Origin: Methylothermaceae bacteria B42
Lineage (GTDB): Bacteria; Pseudomonadota; Gammaproteobacteria; Methylococcales; Methylothermaceae
Reading direction: 5' to 3'
Assembly (NCBI GenBank): GCA_001566965.1
Contig: LSNW01000032.1
Coordinates: 558,001-622,000 of the forward strand
DNA length: 64,000 bases
Part shown: piece by piece, positions 1-11,213 of the stretch
Layout: each line of letters opens with the position of its first letter
Numbering within the stretch: position 1 is the first letter of the stretch
The notes under the pieces: generated by a model
The model's database searches: none
Told to the model about the DNA's origin: nothing
Seen by the model: only the letters and a program-made list of their open reading frames with translations
Position numbers and translations under genes: made by a program

Positions 1-2
1 CC

Positions 3-1193
3 TTCACAGCATTGAGTATTATTACTAGCCTGTTTTTCTTACTGTTCTCATCCAAGCCGATTGTCACCAAAAGTAAATTTACATTTCAAGAAAAAAATCA
101 TCCACGCATTGCCACATTATTGGGCAACCAACCGGCGGGAATTATCACAATAGATGAAACAACCCTGGCAAAAGCGCTTCATAGTTTTCTTAACCAACAA
201 GGCATCAGCAACCAAACCCGCGTTCTAATCACACCCAACCACATTAAACTCGATACAACTTTGAACCTAAGTTCACTACGTCCATACTTGAACGTTAAAA
301 TACTCTTAAAACCCCATAAAAAGCGGTTGAAACTAGCTTCATTAACTGTCGGTTCCCTGCCATTACCACCCGTTCTTCTCGAAGAAGCGATGCTGTGGAC
401 AGCAAACCAAGCACCCACAGGTAACCTAATAGCCTCGATATCTACCACCCCAATTCAGCTAGACAACAGATTCCTAGTTATTAGCGCCGAAAGAAACAAC
501 GCCTTAGCCAAAGCCGGTTCTGGATCGTTCTTAAAGGCACTGGATGATCCCCGGCTGATCCCTTATTGCCGGGTAACAAGCCGCTGGAGCCATACCAGCG
601 AAGATCGGGAACTATCCAGCTATTTACAATTTTTATTTAATCGCGCATACCACCACACCGCTTTGAAAGATGCGGTGCGGGAAAATAAGGCACTGCTTCA
701 AGTCGCAGCCGCTTACGTCAATGGATATGATCCCTGTCAATTATTTGGGATACGAAATGCGTCTGCCCCTCCAAAGAAAAAGACATTATTAGTTTTTCAA
801 CGCCACGATTTAGCTCAGCATTTCATAGTATCGGCTGCTATTGCCGCCACCGACAATCAGTTTCTGGCAAAGAGCTTAGGTCTTTATAAGGAGATGATGG
901 ACTTTGATACCGGCAGTGGATTCAGTTTCAGTGATATTGCCGCAGACAAAGCTGGTGCTCGCTTCGGCGCTTTGGCTGTAGAATCGCCACAAAGCGCGAG
1001 ACGTTTACAACAAATTATGCGTACAGTGCGAAGAGCTGACTTTTTTATGCCAAGAACCCAGGGTCTGCCGGATCATTTGAGCCGAACAAGATTTGAAAGC
1101 CGTTTTGGAGGATTGAAGGGGAAAGAATACACCAGAATGAAGGCGCTGATAGAACGGAGGATACAAATGTGTCCTTTGTATCGGTATTTTTAA
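3..1193 (+). CDS. Hypothetical protein, 5' end cut by the window
   Basis: The reading frame is open to the left edge. The first possible start is a TTG at 12, with no stop codon before it, so the true start is probably outside the window. At least 393 residues are encoded. The N-terminus is hydrophobic (ITSLFFLLFS), compatible with a signal anchor. The C-terminal half holds a distinctive stretch, FDTGSGFSFSDIAADKAGAR at about residues 298-317, then an Arg-rich tail. I do not recognise the family and assign no function. The TAA stop (1191-1193) directly abuts the CCA end of the convergent tRNA-Pro gene. Confidence 0.6.
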   Translation, partial: FTALSIITSLFFLLFSSKPIVTKSKFTFQEKNHPRIATLLGNQPAGIITIDETTLAKALHSFLNQQGISNQTRVLITPNHIKLDTTLNLSSLRPYLNVKILLKPHKKRLKLASLTVGSLPLPPVLLEEAMLWTANQAPTGNLIASISTTPIQLDNRFLVISAERNNALAKAGSGSFLKALDDPRLIPYCRVTSRWSHTSEDRELSSYLQFLFNRAYHHTALKDAVRENKALLQVAAAYVNGYDPCQLFGIRNASAPPKKKTLLVFQRHDLAQHFIVSAAIAATDNQFLAKSLGLYKEMMDFDTGSGFSFSDIAADKAGARFGALAVESPQSARRLQQIMRTVRRADFFMPRTQGLPDHLSRTRFESRFGGLKGKEYTRMKALIERRIQMCPLYRYF

Positions 1194-1270
1194 TGGTCGG
1201 GACGGAAGGATTTGAACCTTCGACCCCCACAACCCCATTGTGGTGCGCTACCAGACTGCGCTACGCCCCG
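1194..1270 (-). tRNA. tRNA-Pro (anticodon GGG)
   Basis: The minus strand folds into a full cloverleaf. The acceptor arm CGGGGCG pairs with CGTCCCG. The anticodon stem CCACA/TGTGG encloses loop ATGGGGT, giving anticodon GGG (reads CCC). The T-loop GGTTCAAATCC is present and the CCA end is encoded at 1194-1196. Confidence 0.95.
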
Positions 1271-1305
1271 ATATCTTTACTATTATACTACAGAAAATCC
1301 GTTAG

Positions 1306-1605
1306 TTAAGATTCTTCTTGGGTAAAAGAATCTATCTTGCTTTTTAGCTTTTGCCCGGCTTTAAAGGTAACAACGCGACGGGCACTGACAGGAATTTCCT
1401 CCCCTGTTTTGGGATTTCTGCCTGGACGCTCGTTTTTATCGCGCAGGTCAAAATTTCCAAATCCAGAGATTTTGACTGCCTCGCCCCGTTCCAGGGCGTT
1501 TTTAATTTCTTCGAAGAAAAAGTCCACCAATTCCTTGGCGTCTTTGCGATTCAAGCCAATTTCTTCGTACAATTTCTCCACAATATCGGCTTTAGTCACT
1601 GTCAT
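1306..1605 (-). CDS. ihfA: Integration host factor subunit alpha
   Basis: A 99-residue DNA-bending protein of the HU/IHF family. IHF-alpha dimerises with IHF-beta and kinks DNA at specific sites during recombination, replication and promoter activation. The beta-arm motif RNPKTGE lies at residues 63-69, with the intercalating proline at 65. The N-terminus ([20 protein letters not shown]) is typical of the alpha rather than the beta subunit. It lies 2 nt after pheT, the position ihfA holds in Escherichia coli, and is probably co-transcribed with pheST and the ribosomal protein genes. Confidence 0.97.
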   Translation of the reverse strand: MTVTKADIVEKLYEEIGLNRKDAKELVDFFFEEIKNALERGEAVKISGFGNFDLRDKNERPGRNPKTGEEIPVSARRVVTFKAGQKLKSKIDSFTQEES

Positions 1606-1607
1606 TG

Positions 1608-3998
1608 CTATCCTCTTAATTTGGCGCCAAACTGATCCGCTAACTTCTGTAATATTTTATTTACGATTACATCAATATCGGAATCAGTCAAGGTTTTTTC
1701 AGGATGTTGCAATATCAGTCCCAAAGCAATGCTTTTTTGCCCCGCTTCAAGCCCCTTTCCCTGATAGACATCAAATAATATGACGTCTTGAAGCACGTCC
1801 ACCTGGCAATCAAAAATCGCATCTATTAAGCTTTGTGTGTTTACCTGCTGAGGAATCACTAGAGCAATATCCCGGCGCACGTAGGGATATTTGGATAAGG
1901 GTCGAAATACTGGGATCGCTTGATGAGTCAGCGCACTTTGCCGAATTTCGAACAAAAAGATATTTTGATCAAAATCCAAATCCCGGGCAATTTCAGGGTG
2001 TAGCATGCCTATCCAGCCACACGCTTGCCCATTTTTTCGATGGATGATTCTCGCCGATTGACCTGGATGCAATGCTGAATGGGAATCGGCCTGAAACACA
2101 AAGTCCCGCCCTACCCGCGTCAGGGATAAAACAGCCTCAACATCCGCCTTCAAATCAAAAAAATCAACATCTCGTGGCATTTCTCCCCATTGTTCAGGGA
2201 AAACAGTGCCAGTGGCCAAGCCTGCCAGATATTTTTCCTGCTCAATCTTGCCATTTTGCCGATAAAACCGCATCCCGGTTTCAAAAAGACGAATACGCCG
2301 CTGCTGGCGGTTTATATTGTACTGAGCAGTCGTTAGCAGCCCTGTCCACAACGTAGTGCGCATCACACCAATTTCAGACGACAATGGATTCAGCAAAGGG
2401 ACGGCTTCGAGATCAGGGGTGAGTTTTTCTTGCAACGAAGCATCGACAAAACTATAGGTAACCACCTCCTGAAATCCGCGGTCAACCAATGCATCTTTTA
2501 CTCGATCCAAAGGCAACTGGTTTTCCGGAACCGGCTGAAGCGGGGTCGGGAAGGCAAGGGTTCGAACCGGCAGATTGTTATAGCCATAAACCCTGGCCAC
2601 TTCTTCAATCAAATCTGCTTCAATAGCGATATCAAAGCGGAAGCTTGGCGGCCTGACACTCCAGACACCACCTTCTCCTTCCAACTGCATCCCCAGACGC
2701 CGAAGAATGTCTTCAATTTCAGTGTCATTGATATGAAGGCCCAGCAAGTCATCAACCCGCTGACTCCGTAGCTCTATCAAGGGGCGCCTTGGCAAATACT
2801 GTTCGACAACTTTTTCATTAATCGGTCCGGCGCTGCCGCCGGCGATTTGCAATATCAGCTCACTCGCCCTTTCTATCGCCCTAGACTGCAAACCAGGGTC
2901 AACACCCCGCTCAAAACGATGGGAAGAATCGGTATGCAGCCCAAAACGGCGGGCTTTACCCATAATCGCTTCGGGGCTAAAAAACGCGCATTCCAAAAAT
3001 ATCGTCTGCGTGGTATCGGTCACTGCAGAACCTTTGCCGCCCATGATGCCCGCCAGCGCCAAAGGATTGACTTCATCGGCAATCACTAGGACATCCTCAG
3101 AAAGCTCGACCTCCTGTTCATCCAGCAATACCAACTTTTCACCTTGCCGGCCCATGCGGACTTGGATGCCCCCTTGCAATTTATCCGCGTCAAAAGCGTG
3201 CAAAGGTTGCCCCAATTCCAACATGACGTAATTGGTAATATCGACAATCGCGCTGATACTGCGAATTCCACTGCGGCGCAATCGTTCCTGCATCCAAATA
3301 GGTGTAGGCGCCAAGGGGTCAATATTTGTGATTAAACGCCCCAAATAACGAGGACAGGCATTTTCTGCTTCTGTGGCAATGGTGATCGGGAGAACTGTAG
3401 AGCCACTTGCAGGAACGGGGGAAACTGAAAGCGGACGCCAATCGACTTTATTCAATAACGCGGCCTCCCGGGCAATCCCTTCAATGCTCAGGCAATCCGC
3501 ACGATTTGGGGTCAAATCCACATCAATGATTGTGTCTTCAAGCTGCAAATATTGGCGCAGGTCTTCTCCCACCGGGGCATCATCTGGAAGTTCCCACAGT
3601 CCAGATGCCGCCTCTGCCAAACCCAGCTCGCGGGCAGAACAAAGCATTCCCAGCGATTCCACGCCACGCAGCTTGGCTTTTTTAATCTTCATTCCACCGG
3701 GTAATGTGGCACCGACGGTAGCCAAAGGCGCCTTCATCCCCTCACGAACATTGGGGGCGCCACAAACAATGGGCAACAATGTCTCTGCTGCGATGGATAC
3801 TTGACACACACGCAATTTATCGGCGTTGGGATGGGGTTGGACAGAGACCACCTGGGCAATAACCACACCAGAAAAGTCGGGCGCTGCCGGCTCCACACTA
3901 TCGACTTCCAGCCCCGCCATGGTCAATTGTTCAACCAAAGTTTGGGTATCTACCGGCGGGTTGACGTGTTCTCGCAACCAAGCTTCGCTAAAGCGCAT
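1608..3998 (-). CDS. pheT: Phenylalanyl-tRNA synthetase beta subunit
   Basis: The 796-residue large subunit of the alpha2beta2 enzyme that charges tRNA-Phe in the cytoplasm. It starts with the usual [13 protein letters not shown] tRNA-binding OB domain around residues 40-150 carries [14 protein letters not shown]3/4 editing and B5 domains follow, and the C-terminal ferredoxin-fold anticodon-binding domain begins near residue 700 ([17 protein letters not shown]). Length matches the family. It follows pheS by 11 nt in the canonical pheS-pheT-ihfA order. Confidence 0.97.
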   Translation of the reverse strand: MRFSEAWLREHVNPPVDTQTLVEQLTMAGLEVDSVEPAAPDFSGVVIAQVVSVQPHPNADKLRVCQVSIAAETLLPIVCGAPNVREGMKAPLATVGATLPGGMKIKKAKLRGVESLGMLCSARELGLAEAASGLWELPDDAPVGEDLRQYLQLEDTIIDVDLTPNRADCLSIEGIAREAALLNKVDWRPLSVSPVPASGSTVLPITIATEAENACPRYLGRLITNIDPLAPTPIWMQERLRRSGIRSISAIVDITNYVMLELGQPLHAFDADKLQGGIQVRMGRQGEKLVLLDEQEVELSEDVLVIADEVNPLALAGIMGGKGSAVTDTTQTIFLECAFFSPEAIMGKARRFGLHTDSSHRFERGVDPGLQSRAIERASELILQIAGGSAGPINEKVVEQYLPRRPLIELRSQRVDDLLGLHINDTEIEDILRRLGMQLEGEGGVWSVRPPSFRFDIAIEADLIEEVARVYGYNNLPVRTLAFPTPLQPVPENQLPLDRVKDALVDRGFQEVVTYSFVDASLQEKLTPDLEAVPLLNPLSSEIGVMRTTLWTGLLTTAQYNINRQQRRIRLFETGMRFYRQNGKIEQEKYLAGLATGTVFPEQWGEMPRDVDFFDLKADVEAVLSLTRVGRDFVFQADSHSALHPGQSARIIHRKNGQACGWIGMLHPEIARDLDFDQNIFLFEIRQSALTHQAIPVFRPLSKYPYVRRDIALVIPQQVNTQSLIDAIFDCQVDVLQDVILFDVYQGKGLEAGQKSIALGLILQHPEKTLTDSDIDVIVNKILQKLADQFGAKLRG

Positions 3999-4009
3999 AA
4001 TGATTTATT

Positions 4010-5384
<1,375 letters not shown>

Positions 5385-5467
5385 GATAACCTCTCGTTAC
5401 TTTCACCTGTCAAAGCAGGCTATCGTTCAATCCAAATCACTAAGAAGGGTATTAGATCAATTTCGAC

Positions 5468-5665
5468 TCAGGCGTAAGGAAGCAGTTGTTTTGCTTCCCG
5501 GGTATCGGAAGCGCTCAAATAATCCTTATGACGCAAGTGACGCTTACGCTTGGTGGTCTTTTTAGTCAAAATGTGGCGGCGGTTCGCGTGGTTGCGCTTA
5601 AACTTCCCTGACCCCGTCCGCTTAAAGCGCTTAGCGGCGCCGCGATTGCTTTTTAACTTTGGCAT
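5468..5665 (-). CDS. rpmI: 50S ribosomal protein L35
   Basis: A 65-residue basic protein starting [18 protein letters not shown], the L35 family signature. The frame extends 13 codons upstream to 5704, but that extension would overlap the intergenic ribosome-binding region and is absent from L35 proteins, so the start at 5665 is chosen. It lies between infC and rplT in the conserved infC-rpmI-rplT operon, where IF3 and L20 expression are co-regulated in enterobacteria. Confidence 0.97.
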   Translation of the reverse strand: MPKLKSNRGAAKRFKRTGSGKFKRNHANRRHILTKKTTKRKRHLRHKDYLSASDTREAKQLLPYA

Positions 5666-5681
5666 GAAAAAACTCCTAAGT

Positions 5682-6203
5682 TTACTTTCTCTTTTTCGGG
5701 GCAAGCACCATTACCATTTGCCTGCCTTCCAGTTTTGGATGCTGCTCAACAACGGCGTATTCTTCCAGATCCTTTTCAACGCGCTTTAACAATTCCATTC
5801 CTAATTCCCTATGAGCCATTTCCCGCCCTCGGAAACGCACGGTTACCTTGGCCTTGTCACCATCACTTAAAAACCTGATCAAGTTTTTAAGCTTAATCTG
5901 ATAGTCACCTTCCCCAGTCCCTGGACGGAATTTAATTTCCTTGACCTGAATTTGCTTTTGCTTCTTCTTGGCTGCCTGTTGTTTCTTGCTGATTTCAAAG
6001 CGAAATTTGCCGTAATCCATGATCCGGCAAACCGGCGGATCCGCCTGGGGAGCAATTTCCACCAAATCCAACCCCGCTTCTTCGGCAATTCGCAACGCCT
6101 CAGCAATTGGGACTACCCCCAATTGCTCGCCTTCAGCGTCTATTAACCTTACCTTCGGCGCCCTAATTTCGTCGTTTCGACGTACTTCTGTTTTAGCAGC
6201 GAT
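5682..6203 (-). CDS. infC: Translation initiation factor IF-3, non-AUG (ATC) start
   Basis: IF3 keeps ribosomal subunits apart and proofreads start codons in the 30S initiation complex. The conserved N-terminal region ([20 protein letters not shown]) continues upstream of the first canonical start in the frame, a TTG at 6122, so that TTG cannot be the real start. Reading up to the in-frame TGA, the only plausible initiator is ATC at 6201-6203, preceded at good distance by GAGGAGAA. This gives 173 residues, the usual IF3 length. Rare initiators (AUU in E. coli) are known for infC and underlie autoregulation by IF3. Confidence 0.9.
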   Translation of the reverse strand: MAAKTEVRRNDEIRAPKVRLIDAEGEQLGVVPIAEALRIAEEAGLDLVEIAPQADPPVCRIMDYGKFRFEISKKQQAAKKKQKQIQVKEIKFRPGTGEGDYQIKLKNLIRFLSDGDKAKVTVRFRGREMAHRELGMELLKRVEKDLEEYAVVEQHPKLEGRQMVMVLAPKKRK

Positions 6204-6221
6204 GCTGACTTCTCCTCAATT

Positions 6222-8150
6222 TTACGATTCCAACTCTACAACGGGCTGTTTGGCCCTTACCTGTTCATCCAACCATGATACCAGGCTTTCCAGCGCCATA
6301 GCTCCCTTGTCCGTTCCTTGCTGGGTTCGCACCGTTACCTGCCGGGCTTCCATTTCCTTGTCGCCAACAATCAGCAAGTAAGGCACACGTTGCATGGAAT
6401 GCTCGCGGATTTTATAGCCGATCTTCTCGTTTCTCAAGTCGGTTTCCACCCTAAAGCCACGAGAACGCAAAATTTCCTGGATTTGCAAGGCGTAGTCCTT
6501 GTGGCGATCGGTGATATTTAGAATGACGGCCTGCACAGGCGCCAACCATAAGGGCAATAACCCGGCATAATGCTCGAGCAAAATGCCAATAAAGCGTTCC
6601 AAGGAACCCAATATGGCCCGGTGCAGCATCACTGGGGTTTGCCGGCTCCCGTCCTCGGCAATGTAGGTTGCCCCAAGGCGGCCGGGCATGGAAAAGTCCA
6701 CTTGAATCGTCCCCAATTGCCAGACCCGGTTCAAACAATCCTTGAGGGAAAATTCGATTTTAGGGCCGTAAAAAGCCCCCTCGCCTGGTTGCAGCTGCCA
6801 ATCCAGACCCTTGCGATTTAGCGCTTCTTCCAATGCTTTTTCCGCCTTATCCCAAATTTCATCGCTTCCCACCCGATTCTCCGGACGCGTGGATAATTTC
6901 ACGGGGACATCTTCAAATCCAAAGTCCCGATATACCTCGAACAACAAATCAATAAAGGCGGAAACTTCTTCTTGAATTTGAGATTCTGCACAAAAGATAT
7001 GGGCATCGTCCTGGACGAAGCTGCGCACCCGCATCAACCCGTGTAGCGTTCCGGATGGCTCGTTGCGATGGCAAGAACCAAATTCCGCCATCCGCAACGG
7101 CAAATCCCGGTAACTCTTGAGCCCTTGATTGTAAATCTGCACGTGACAAGGGCAATTCATGGGCTTGATTGCGTAATCGCGATTTTCCGAGTGGGTGGTA
7201 AAAATCATGTCCTGGAACTTATCCCAGTGACCGGACTTTTCCCACAAAGAACGATCCACTACCAGCGGGGTTTTGACTTCCTGATAATCGTGTTGGCGCA
7301 ATTTTTCCCGAATATATTGCTCGATAATCTGATATATCCGCCAACCCTTGTCATGCCAAAACACCATTCCCGGCGCTTCTTCCTGGATATGGAACAAATC
7401 CAACTGCTTGCCGAGCTTGCGATGGTCCCGCTTCTCCGCTTCTTCAAGCCTATGCAAATATTGCTTGAGCTGTTTTTTATCCGCCCACGCCGTGCCATAA
7501 ATCCTTTGCAACATTTCATTGCTAGAATCGCCGCGCCAGTAGGCGCCCGCCACTTTGGTCAGCTTAAAGGCTTTCAGCTTGCCGGTATCGGGCACATGGG
7601 GACCGCGGCATAAATCGGTAAAATCGCCTTGCGAATAAAGAGAAATGGTTTCCCCTTGTGGAATATCTTCAATGATTTGGGCTTTATACTCTTCCCCCTG
7701 GCGGCGGAAAAAACCGATTGCCTCGTCCCGGGGCATTTCTTTGCGCTCCACTGGCAAAGCGGCCTTGGCCAATTGGTGCATTTTTTGCTCAATTTTTTCC
7801 AGATCTTCTGGCGTAAAGCTGCGTTCAAAGGCGAAATCGTAGTAAAAACCGTCTTCAATTACCGGCCCGATAGTTACTTGCGCTTCAGGAAATAATTCTT
7901 TTACCGCCTGGGCCAATAAATGGGCGGTAGAATGACGCACCACTTCCAACCCCGCCTCTTCCTTGGGGGTAATAATTTCCACCTGGGCATCTTGGTGGAT
8001 AACCGCACTCAAATCCACCAATTGCCCATTCACGCGCCCTGCAACCGCAGCCTTGGCTAGTCCGGGACCGATTGCCTCGGCCACTTCTCGTACCGTCACC
8101 GGGCGATCAAAGGCCAGCTGCTTGCCATCAGGAAGTGTTACTATTGGCAT
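6222..8150 (-). CDS. thrS: Threonyl-tRNA synthetase
   Basis: A 642-residue class II synthetase that charges tRNA-Thr. Domains in order: N-terminal TGS (about 1-60), the editing domain with HSTAH (His73 and His77), the catalytic core with the zinc-binding Cys in KPMNCPCH and motif 2 ([20 protein letters not shown]), and a C-terminal anticodon-binding domain. It is the first gene of the thrS-infC-rpmI-rplT-pheS-pheT-ihfA block, with an 18-nt gap to infC. No threonine-box or T-box leader is evident upstream. Confidence 0.98.
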   Translation of the reverse strand: MPIVTLPDGKQLAFDRPVTVREVAEAIGPGLAKAAVAGRVNGQLVDLSAVIHQDAQVEIITPKEEAGLEVVRHSTAHLLAQAVKELFPEAQVTIGPVIEDGFYYDFAFERSFTPEDLEKIEQKMHQLAKAALPVERKEMPRDEAIGFFRRQGEEYKAQIIEDIPQGETISLYSQGDFTDLCRGPHVPDTGKLKAFKLTKVAGAYWRGDSSNEMLQRIYGTAWADKKQLKQYLHRLEEAEKRDHRKLGKQLDLFHIQEEAPGMVFWHDKGWRIYQIIEQYIREKLRQHDYQEVKTPLVVDRSLWEKSGHWDKFQDMIFTTHSENRDYAIKPMNCPCHVQIYNQGLKSYRDLPLRMAEFGSCHRNEPSGTLHGLMRVRSFVQDDAHIFCAESQIQEEVSAFIDLLFEVYRDFGFEDVPVKLSTRPENRVGSDEIWDKAEKALEEALNRKGLDWQLQPGEGAFYGPKIEFSLKDCLNRVWQLGTIQVDFSMPGRLGATYIAEDGSRQTPVMLHRAILGSLERFIGILLEHYAGLLPLWLAPVQAVILNITDRHKDYALQIQEILRSRGFRVETDLRNEKIGYKIREHSMQRVPYLLIVGDKEMEARQVTVRTQQGTDKGAMALESLVSWLDEQVRAKQPVVELES

Positions 8151-8211
8151 AAACTTTTACATCAACACTAAAAAATAAAGCACCGCCAAGCGATGCCTTC
8201 TATAAATCGAG

Positions 8212-8288
8212 TGGTAGGCGCGATTGGATTCGAACCAACGACCCCCACCATGTCAAGGTGGTGCTCTAACCAACTGAGCTACGCGCCT
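8212..8288 (-). tRNA. tRNA-Val (anticodon GAC)
   Basis: The minus strand forms a cloverleaf. The acceptor AGGCGCG pairs with CGCGCCT. The anticodon stem CCACC/GGTGG encloses loop TTGACAT, giving anticodon GAC. The T-loop GGTTCGAATCC is present and CCA is encoded at 8212-8214. It lies upstream of thrS, reading in the same direction. Confidence 0.95.
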
Positions 8289-8376
8289 GAATATCTTAGT
8301 AATTATGCACTATGATGGATTGAATGTAAACAAACACCCTCTCGAAATTTGCGCAAACACCCTGATAGATTGACTC

Positions 8377-9663
8377 TTAAACTGTACTTATACCACCTAT
8401 ATATCTCTCGGAAACCAATGCCTCACCAGTCAGTTGCATCAAGACAAACAATTGCGACGGCAAATCCGGGCAGCGTTTGAGCCGCTCTGTTAAATAGCCG
8501 TTCTTTTGGGGTTGGAGGACGAAGAAATCCGCCGATTTTCCCTTTTCAAAATTCCCTGTCTCGTGGGCCAATCTCAGTGCCTGTGCGCCCCCCAAAGTAA
8601 TCAGATAAAGTAATTGCTCCGGGCTCAATCGACATTGTTGCAGTTGTTGAATCTTGTAGGCATCTTGTGTCTCCTGCCACACAGTAAAATGCAGTCCTGC
8701 GCCAATATCGGTACCAAGGGCCAAGGGAATTTCATAGGCAAGATGCCGTTCCAGTGGAAATAATCCACTGCCAAGAAACAGGTTACTGCTGGGGCAATGA
8801 CAGACTGCGCCACCAGCTTCGGCGATGCGCTGCAATTCCTCATCCCCAGCATGAATATTGTGGATCAACAGTGTCTTGGAGCCTAGCAAATCATAATGGT
8901 CATAGACATCAAGGTAATATTTGGCGTTGGGAAATAATTGCTTGACCGCGGCAATTTCTTCCTGGCTTTCGTTGATATGGGTCTGTAAATAACAATCCGG
9001 ATTGGCCTTTAAAATTTCTCCACACATTGCCAACATTACCGGTGAACAAGACAAGGCAAACCGAGGCATCAGGGCATAGTGCAGCAATGGCTCGTCCCGG
9101 CAATAGTCAATGAACCGTTGACTGAGTTCCTCCGCTTTTTCAGGAGAAAGGCGTAATGCTTCTGGCCCGCCCTGATCCATTAATGTCAGGCCGGAAATCA
9201 AACGCAGCCCTTGCTGTTTAGCGGACTCGAAAAGGGCCATGGTGGCTTCAGGAAATTGGGAGCCGAATACCGCAGCCGTGGTAACCCCGCCCCGGATCAA
9301 GTGACTTATCAATTGATTGGCGGCCTTTTGCGCAAAACCGGCGTCTTGAAATTCCATCTCGGCGGGAAAAATGGTTTCGTTGAGCCAGGAAAGCAAGCCT
9401 TTATTGGCCGCCGCCACGGCGTAATATTGAGGAAAGTGCAGGTGGGCATCCACCAACCCCGGCAGCAACCAAGCGCCATCATGGGAGTAAATAGCTGTTT
9501 CCGAATCAATCTTGTGCAGCAATTCTCTCCGATCACCGACAGCCAAGATGCGGCCAGCCCCATCGATCCATATCCCCCCGTCTTCGATGATTTCCAGACA
9601 ATTGGATTGCTTGAAGGGATTACCAAGCAAATGCGCGATAGTCCCAGTATGGAGCTGATTCAT
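8377..9663 (-). CDS. guaD: Guanine deaminase
   Basis: A 428-residue amidohydrolase predicted to convert guanine to xanthine and ammonia. The metal-binding HxH lies in PGLVDAHLHFPQY (His74 and His76). Later ligands sit in LQTHINES and in LLIHNIHAGDEE, followed by the family hallmark HCPSSNLFLGSGLF and the C-terminal Asp in LALGTDIGAG. Length and motif order match bacterial GuaD rather than chlorohydrolases. It overlaps the upstream HAD gene by 4 nt and is probably translated from the same mRNA. A substrate other than guanine cannot be excluded. Confidence 0.88.
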   Translation of the reverse strand: MNQLHTGTIAHLLGNPFKQSNCLEIIEDGGIWIDGAGRILAVGDRRELLHKIDSETAIYSHDGAWLLPGLVDAHLHFPQYYAVAAANKGLLSWLNETIFPAEMEFQDAGFAQKAANQLISHLIRGGVTTAAVFGSQFPEATMALFESAKQQGLRLISGLTLMDQGGPEALRLSPEKAEELSQRFIDYCRDEPLLHYALMPRFALSCSPVMLAMCGEILKANPDCYLQTHINESQEEIAAVKQLFPNAKYYLDVYDHYDLLGSKTLLIHNIHAGDEELQRIAEAGGAVCHCPSSNLFLGSGLFPLERHLAYEIPLALGTDIGAGLHFTVWQETQDAYKIQQLQQCRLSPEQLLYLITLGGAQALRLAHETGNFEKGKSADFFVLQPQKNGYLTERLKRCPDLPSQLFVLMQLTGEALVSERYIGGISTV

Positions 9664-10454
9664 TCCGACAGGCCCAGCACCTTGGGCAAATCGGCAATCG
9701 AATCAATCACCAGATCTGGCTGAATTTTCGAAGCTTTCACAAAAGACTCCCGGTACTTGCCCGTTTTCACCAATATACCCATCAATCCAGCCTGCTGCCC
9801 ACCGCCGATATCCGATTCGATATCGTCGCCAACAATCGCCACCTGGGAAGCAGGCAGTCCCATATCCTGAAGCGCCATTTGGAAAAAGTCGATTGACGGC
9901 TTGCCCATGATTTTCGCTTGCTTGCCACTGGCATATTCCAAGGCGACGACAAAGCCGCCAATGTCCATCTGCAAGCCGGATTCGGTCTGCCAAAACCGGT
10001 TTTTATGCATGGCGATCAGCTCTGCCCCTGAAAACAATAACCGGAAAGCGCGATTGAGAATGGCATAATTCCAAGCCTCGCCGATATCTCCAATCACCAC
10101 CGCATCAGCCTTTTCATCCGATTGCTGAAACCTGGTAAAATCCTGCTTCACATCCTCGGCCAACAGCAAGTGACAAACAGGCCTGCCTTTGGACTTCAAA
10201 TACAACAATGCCGCCTGTGGAGCGCTGATGATTTCTGATTTCGGAATATCGAACCCTAACCCGGCGAGTTTCTTTTGCAGAGAAGCCAAAGAACGCGTGC
10301 TGGTATTGGTAATAAAACGCAGCTTGTAACCATGCTGGCGAATTGCGGAAATTGCGTTATGCGCGCCTTCTATTACTGTATCGCCCACATATAACACGCC
10401 ATCAAGATCCAACAGCAATCCCCGAATGCCCTCGATTTTTTTCATCTTAGTCAT
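9660..10454 (-). CDS. HAD-IIA family phosphatase (LHPP-like)
   Basis: A 264-residue haloacid dehalogenase-superfamily hydrolase. Motif I is LLDLDGVLYVGD with the nucleophile and acid at Asp16 and Asp18. Motif II is FITNTSTRS, the motif III lysine lies in KIMGKPS, and motif IV is VGDDIESDIGGGQQAG. The layout with an inserted C2 cap fits subclass IIA, close to the LHPP/TIGR01458 group of phospholysine-phosphohistidine-pyrophosphate phosphatases, NagD and phosphoglycolate phosphatases. The substrate cannot be read from sequence. Two candidate ATG codons lie at the N-terminus (residues 1 and 4). Confidence 0.8.
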   Translation of the reverse strand: MTKMKKIEGIRGLLLDLDGVLYVGDTVIEGAHNAISAIRQHGYKLRFITNTSTRSLASLQKKLAGLGFDIPKSEIISAPQAALLYLKSKGRPVCHLLLAEDVKQDFTRFQQSDEKADAVVIGDIGEAWNYAILNRAFRLLFSGAELIAMHKNRFWQTESGLQMDIGGFVVALEYASGKQAKIMGKPSIDFFQMALQDMGLPASQVAIVGDDIESDIGGGQQAGLMGILVKTGKYRESFVKASKIQPDLVIDSIADLPKVLGLSE

Positions 10455-10488
10455 CCATCAATTTTCAGTCTGATTCAATGTTGCTTTA

Positions 10489-10562
10489 CTCAACCTATCA
10501 GTTCCACGAGAGGGGGCAGACCCTTCCCAGCCCCCGGACAAGCAAACTGACAGGTGGCAAGG
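10489..10562. repeat. MITE-like element, family B, short copy with 8-bp target duplication
   Basis: A 74-bp non-coding element. Its left end reads ctcaacctatcagtt and its right end aactgacaggtggcaagg, imperfect inverted repeats. It is flanked by the direct repeat TTGCTTTA at 10481-10488 and 10563-10570, which is what a transposition event leaves. In reverse complement it matches both ends of the 146-bp element at 56633-56778, with about 70 internal bases missing. It sits just upstream of the fae-like promoter. Confidence 0.8.
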
Positions 10563-10598
10563 TTGCTTTACGAAGACAAACCCACACTAAACCGGTAC

Positions 10599-10607
10599 TG
10601 GTATAAT
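10599..10607 (+). promoter_or_regulatory. Extended -10 promoter of the fae-like gene
   Basis: A perfect TATAAT at 10602-10607 is preceded by TG with one base between, giving TGGTATAAT, an extended sigma70 -10 box. No good -35 hexamer stands at the right distance, as is common with extended -10 promoters. The inferred start lies about 35-40 nt upstream of the ATG at 10650. Confidence 0.65.
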
Positions 10608-10649
10608 ATTGCACCTTTTTTTGCCAACGTCCAAAAGAGGAAGCTAACC

Positions 10650-11201
10650 ATGTCTGATATCCCCGTTTTCAAAACCGGCGAAGCCACGGTTTTCGCCAGC
10701 AACGATCAAGGCACCGACGCCATGCCCGAAGTGGTCCTGGGGGCGCTGAACGGGCCTGTGGGTAATGCCTTCGCGACGCTGATGGGCCAGACCGAAGGCC
10801 ACACCCGGCTGTTTGCCATCCGCGCCTGTAACCAGCAGGTTAAACCCGCCACCTTGATGGTACCCAAGGTCACCATGAAAAGTACGGCTTATATCAATTT
10901 GTTCTTTGGCGTGGTTCAGTCCGCCATTGCCGACGCGGTGATTGATTCGGTCATCGACGGCGTCATTCCCAAGGACTGGGCCAACGAAGTAGGTATCATT
11001 GTCAATGTGTGGCTCGACCCCTGGTGCGCCGAGCAAGAAAATCCAGACAAAAAGGATCTTTACCGCACCAATTATGAAGCCACCAAACTGGCCATCAAGC
11101 GGGCAATCAACGACGAGCCGACTATCGAGGAACTGATTGAAAACCGCAACAAAATCCATCATGAAATGTATGATCCTGTCACCGGCGAGTCTAAATGGTA
11201 A
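10650..11201 (+). CDS. Formaldehyde-activating enzyme family protein lacking catalytic His (Fae3-like)
   Basis: A 183-residue protein of the Fae family, whose founding member condenses formaldehyde with tetrahydromethanopterin in the cytoplasm. The shared core is clear: GEA near residue 10, PATLMVPKVT, VIPKDWANEVGIIVNV and the signature NYEATKLAIKRAIN. Aligned by eye to Methylorubrum extorquens Fae1, the proposed catalytic His17 falls on Met25 here, and no His occurs before residue 51. That points to a Fae2/Fae3-type paralogue of unknown role rather than a true Fae. The start at 10650 follows AGAGGAAG. The isocitrate dehydrogenase gene follows by 12 nt. Confidence 0.85.
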   Translation: MSDIPVFKTGEATVFASNDQGTDAMPEVVLGALNGPVGNAFATLMGQTEGHTRLFAIRACNQQVKPATLMVPKVTMKSTAYINLFFGVVQSAIADAVIDSVIDGVIPKDWANEVGIIVNVWLDPWCAEQENPDKKDLYRTNYEATKLAIKRAINDEPTIEELIENRNKIHHEMYDPVTGESKW

Positions 11202-11213
11202 GCGGAGATCAGC

